Of a stretch of DNA of 25,392 nucleotides, positions 22,682 to 25,392 are shown piece by piece. The notes beneath the pieces were generated by a model. The model saw nothing but the letters and a program-made list of their open reading frames with translations. It was not told the DNA's origin and made no database searches. The translations under genes and the position numbers were made by a program. This DNA comes from Bacteroides sp. CAG:709. GTDB lineage: Bacteria > Bacteroidota > Bacteroidia > Bacteroidales > UBA932. Within the stretch, counting starts at the first letter, position 1; each line of letters begins with the position of its first letter. The DNA lies in the NCBI GenBank assembly GCA_000434935.1, contig FR882188.1:80506-105897 (forward strand), written 5' to 3'.

Positions 22682-25174
22682 TTACCCAAAGAGCAACAAA
22701 ATGCGATAAATGGCAAATGACATCACCCACGCGACTATCATGGTGTAGACGCAGCACGCGACGGCCCAGCGCCATTTTCCTGTTTCGTTCTTGATGGCGA
22801 CGAATGTGGCCACGCAAGGGAAATACAGCAGGATAAATACCATGAACGACATTGCGGCAGCCGGCGTGATATCTTTTACGAGCGCCGTCTGGAGCTGTGT
22901 GTCGGCACTCAAATCTTCACCCCCGGAGACTTTCGCGCCCTCGGAGTACATTACTCCCAATGTACTGACTACCAATTCCTTGGCAGCAATGCCAGTAAAC
23001 AGTCCGACGTCCATTTTCCAGTTGAATCCGAGAGGTTCCATGACAGGAGATACGATGCGTCCGAGCTGTCCGATGTATGAGTGTTCCTGCTGGAAGGCAT
23101 AGAGTGTATCGATTCTGGCGGCGAGTTGTTCAGGCGACATTGATGCTCCGGCATTGGCCCGACTGCCGGAAGTCATTTCGGCGTAAGCCTCCTGCGCGTT
23201 CTCAAGTTCTTGGCTCTTAGGGAAATAGCCCAGGAACCAGATTATCACGGAGCAGACGAGTATCGTGGTGGCCATCTTCTGGAGGTATTGCTGTCCCTTT
23301 TCCCAGGTATGGCGCCAGATGGCTTTCGCGGTAGGAATCCTGTAAGGCGGGAGTTCCATAACGAACGGCAGGTCATCATCTTTCACGAATTTGCTCAGGA
23401 CGATGGCAGACAAAATGGCCAGCACGATTCCGAGCATGTAGATTCCCAGCAGAGCCAATGCAGCCTTGCCCGGGAAGAATGCTCCTGCGAGCAGCACGAA
23501 GATAGGGAGTCGTCCGGCGCATGACATGAACGGGATTATCGCGATGGTTATCATCCTGCTCTTGCGGCTTTCGATGGCACGGGTGGCCATGATTGCCGGG
23601 ACATTGCATCCGAACCCCATCACCATCGGGATGAAGGATTTGCCGTGCAGCCCGATCTTATGCATCAGCTTATCGACGATGAAGGCGGCCCTGGACATAT
23701 ATCCGGAGTCTTCCATCAATGAGATGAAGAAGTAGAGTATCAATATGTTAGGCAGGAATACCAGCACGCTGCCCACTCCCGAAATCACGCCGTTCACCAC
23801 CAGGTCCTTAAACCATCCGTCCGGCATGACCATGGCCGTGAACTCACCGACCTTGCCGACGAACCAGTCTATCCATTGCATCGGATAATCGCCCAATGTG
23901 AAAGTAGCCTGGAAAATGAGATACAGCATTGCGATGAATATCGGGAAGGCAAGCCACCTGTTGGTGACCACCGCATCTATCTTGTCGGTCACCGTCTTTC
24001 TCGGAACCGTGTCGGGATGAGGCTTGTAGGTCTCGGCCAACGCTCCCTGGATGAATGCATATTTGGCATCCACTATCGCAGATTCCGTATTGGTATGCAG
24101 CAGGTCCAGGATCCGCTTTTCTTCCTCGACCCTGGCCGCGATGATTTCGTCCCTGTCCGGGAGCGCGTCAATGACTTTTTCAATGTCCTTGTCGTCTTCC
24201 AAGTATTTGATGGCCAGGTATCTGGTGGAGTATTTGTCGCGCAGCGAGCTGTTCTTCTGGAGCAGAAGTTTTATCCGTTCAATGCTTTTTTCGAGTTCTG
24301 CGCCATGATTGATATGTATATGGCGGGCAAGCCTGGCGTCGCTGTGCGTGTATATCTTTATGACAGTGTCGAAGAGTTCATGGATACCTGTTCCGTCGCG
24401 GCTGACGGTAGGGCAGATAGGCATTCCGAGAAGGTATCCGAGCTGCTTGATGTCGAGTTCGTCGCCTTTCGCCTTCAGCTCGTCATACATGTTCAATGCC
24501 ATGACGACCTTCAGGTTCATGTCAATGACTTGTGCGGTCAGATACAGGTTTCTCTCGATGTTCGACGCGTCCACGACATTGATGACGACGTCCGGCACGT
24601 TCTCTATCAGGTTTTTCCTGACATATAGTTCTTCCGGGCTGTACGCTGACAGTGAATATGTTCCGGGGAGGTCCACGAGGACGAACTTATATCCGTTGTA
24701 TTCGAACCGCCCTTCCTTCGCGTCGACGGTCACGCCGCTGTAGTTCCCGACATGTTCATGGGAGCCCGAGGCAATGTTGAACAATGATGTCTTTCCGCAA
24801 TTCGGATTTCCGACAAGTGCCACACGGATGACGTGTTTCCGTTCTTCCGCAAGTTTGGCCATCATCTTGTTCAATGACCATTCCTCGTCGCAGTCGTCCG
24901 CGAAGATCGTGTCATACGAGTGGTCGTACTTCATAACTTCCTTCGCCTCGCTTTCACTGATGACTTCTATCTGATTCGCCTCGCTGCGGCGCAATGACAG
25001 TTTATATCCAAGTATTTCATATTCAATAGGATCCTTCAACGGAGCATTCAGCACGACGGTGACTTTTTTCCCCGCGATGAATCCCATTTCGATAAGTCTC
25101 TTCCTGAAGCTTCCATGGCCGTTGACCTTCACGATCACGCCCTGCTCCCCTGTATTCAATTCCGACAATTTCAT
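22682..25174 (-). CDS. feoB: Ferrous iron transporter, FeoA-FeoB fusion
   Basis: Inner-membrane Fe(II) uptake, 830 residues. Residues 1-72 are an SH3-like FeoA domain (MKLSELNTGEQGVIVKV, EYEILGYKLSLRRSEA). The GTPase domain follows with G1 GNPNCGKTS at 122-130, G2 around T149 (NYSGVTVDA), G3 DLPGTYSL at 168-175 and G4 NMYD at 228-231. The membrane part has both gate regions, including VMGFGCNVPAIMATRAIESR, and many hydrophobic helices (FVFLPNILILYFFISL-type segments, IIPFMSCAGRLPIFVLLAGA). A FeoA-FeoB fusion is usual in Bacteroidota. It stands alone, with a -7 box upstream and 197 bases to the lipid cluster. No Fur site was recognised. Confidence 0.96.
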   Translation of the reverse strand: MKLSELNTGEQGVIVKVNGHGSFRKRLIEMGFIAGKKVTVVLNAPLKDPIEYEILGYKLSLRRSEANQIEVISESEAKEVMKYDHSYDTIFADDCDEEWSLNKMMAKLAEERKHVIRVALVGNPNCGKTSLFNIASGSHEHVGNYSGVTVDAKEGRFEYNGYKFVLVDLPGTYSLSAYSPEELYVRKNLIENVPDVVINVVDASNIERNLYLTAQVIDMNLKVVMALNMYDELKAKGDELDIKQLGYLLGMPICPTVSRDGTGIHELFDTVIKIYTHSDARLARHIHINHGAELEKSIERIKLLLQKNSSLRDKYSTRYLAIKYLEDDKDIEKVIDALPDRDEIIAARVEEEKRILDLLHTNTESAIVDAKYAFIQGALAETYKPHPDTVPRKTVTDKIDAVVTNRWLAFPIFIAMLYLIFQATFTLGDYPMQWIDWFVGKVGEFTAMVMPDGWFKDLVVNGVISGVGSVLVFLPNILILYFFISLMEDSGYMSRAAFIVDKLMHKIGLHGKSFIPMVMGFGCNVPAIMATRAIESRKSRMITIAIIPFMSCAGRLPIFVLLAGAFFPGKAALALLGIYMLGIVLAILSAIVLSKFVKDDDLPFVMELPPYRIPTAKAIWRHTWEKGQQYLQKMATTILVCSVIIWFLGYFPKSQELENAQEAYAEMTSGSRANAGASMSPEQLAARIDTLYAFQQEHSYIGQLGRIVSPVMEPLGFNWKMDVGLFTGIAAKELVVSTLGVMYSEGAKVSGGEDLSADTQLQTALVKDITPAAAMSFMVFILLYFPCVATFVAIKNETGKWRWAVACCVYTMIVAWVMSFAIYRILLLFG

Positions 25175-25205
25175 AAATCATCCCCTTAATACACAATATC
25201 GCGCG

Positions 25206-25213
25206 CAAATATA
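25206..25213 (-). promoter_or_regulatory. Candidate -7 promoter element for feoB
   Basis: Minus-strand TATATTTG matches TAnnTTTG; the start point near 25202 gives a leader of about 28 bases before the ATG at 25174. No TTTG box is seen at the usual distance. Confidence 0.5.
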
Positions 25214-25392
25214 TAACGAAAATCGCTTACTTGGTATCCCAATTTATGGGGATATCGCATGTGGCGCCCCGTCCGGAGGCGGAATCAGCCGGGCTTTCAC
25301 ATCCATGTCCGGCAGGCGCCCGGGCGGGGACGGAGGGTGGAGCCGGCATTGGCTCCCGAAAAGGGAGGGGACCCACGCCAGTGGGGAGGACC
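25214..25392. other. GC-rich, hairpin-rich right edge, identity unknown
   Basis: From about 25260 the DNA is far richer in G+C than the rest of the window. It forms hairpins GGAGCC/GGCTCC (25339-25356) and CCCAC-GCCA-GTGGG (25372-25385). Several frames are open on both strands up to the edge, as expected in such DNA, and none gives a protein I recognise. It may be part of an intergenic repeat or the edge of a further gene; nothing more can be supported. Confidence 0.4.

Noticed and set aside
23876..24628. 250-codon open frame on the plus strand
   Set aside because: Entirely antisense to the FeoB GTPase and linker region; no motifs of its own.
25339..25385. Cobalamin-type riboswitch at the right edge because of stable GC hairpins
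   Set aside because: The conserved B12-box and core sequences are not present on either strand, and the feoB promoter lies between this DNA and the gene.

Overview
The window reads as a piece of a Bacteroidota chromosome, most likely order Bacteroidales; I cannot name the genus. Two things support this. Most transcription units are preceded by the phylum's -7 promoter element TAnnTTTG, in two cases with a TTTG box 19-20 bases upstream. Gene architectures are also typical of the phylum, such as a fused FeoA-FeoB and a fatty-acid-like/MMPL/LolA cluster. There is no rRNA, tRNA, CRISPR array, insertion sequence or phage gene.

Layout from left to right. (1) 1-1786: the N-terminal part of a ribokinase (minus strand, cut by the window edge), divergent from a LacI-family regulator; the intergenic DNA carries palindromic candidate operators. 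(2) 1832-4118: a type II restriction-modification pair of the XhoI/PaeR7I type, AT-richer than its neighbours, with the endonuclease upstream of and overlapping the methyltransferase. (3) 4324-12043: a tightly packed minus-strand operon, read as M20 peptidase > GH20 hexosaminidase > lysC > dapB > dapA > dapD > dapF. It holds the committed steps of diaminopimelate/lysine synthesis by the succinylase route. An exported hexosaminidase and an M20 deacylase that could be the otherwise missing DapE lead it. An AraC-family regulator is divergent from it at 12137-13075. (4) 13264-22484: a nine-gene minus-strand cluster, read as acyltransferase > ketosynthase > acyl carrier protein > dehydratase-like hotdog protein > thioesterase > MMPL exporter > CrtI/RetSat-like FAD oxidoreductase > FabG ketoreductase > LolA-like protein. 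It looks like a compact aryl-polyene/flexirubin-type lipid pathway. (5) 22682-25174: the ferrous iron transporter FeoAB, followed by a GC-rich edge of unknown nature.

The most interesting part is the nine-gene cluster. It has chain building, reduction, dehydration, release, acyl transfer and export functions. I see no chain-length-factor partner, no aromatic starter enzyme and no glycosyltransferase, and the dehydratase-like protein lacks the usual FabZ active-site histidine. The product cannot be read from the sequence. Other points worth a second look are the dap operon's two unexpected leading genes, the back-to-back promoters at 12073-12118, and the apparent absence of the CTCGAG site in a window that carries the cognate restriction system.
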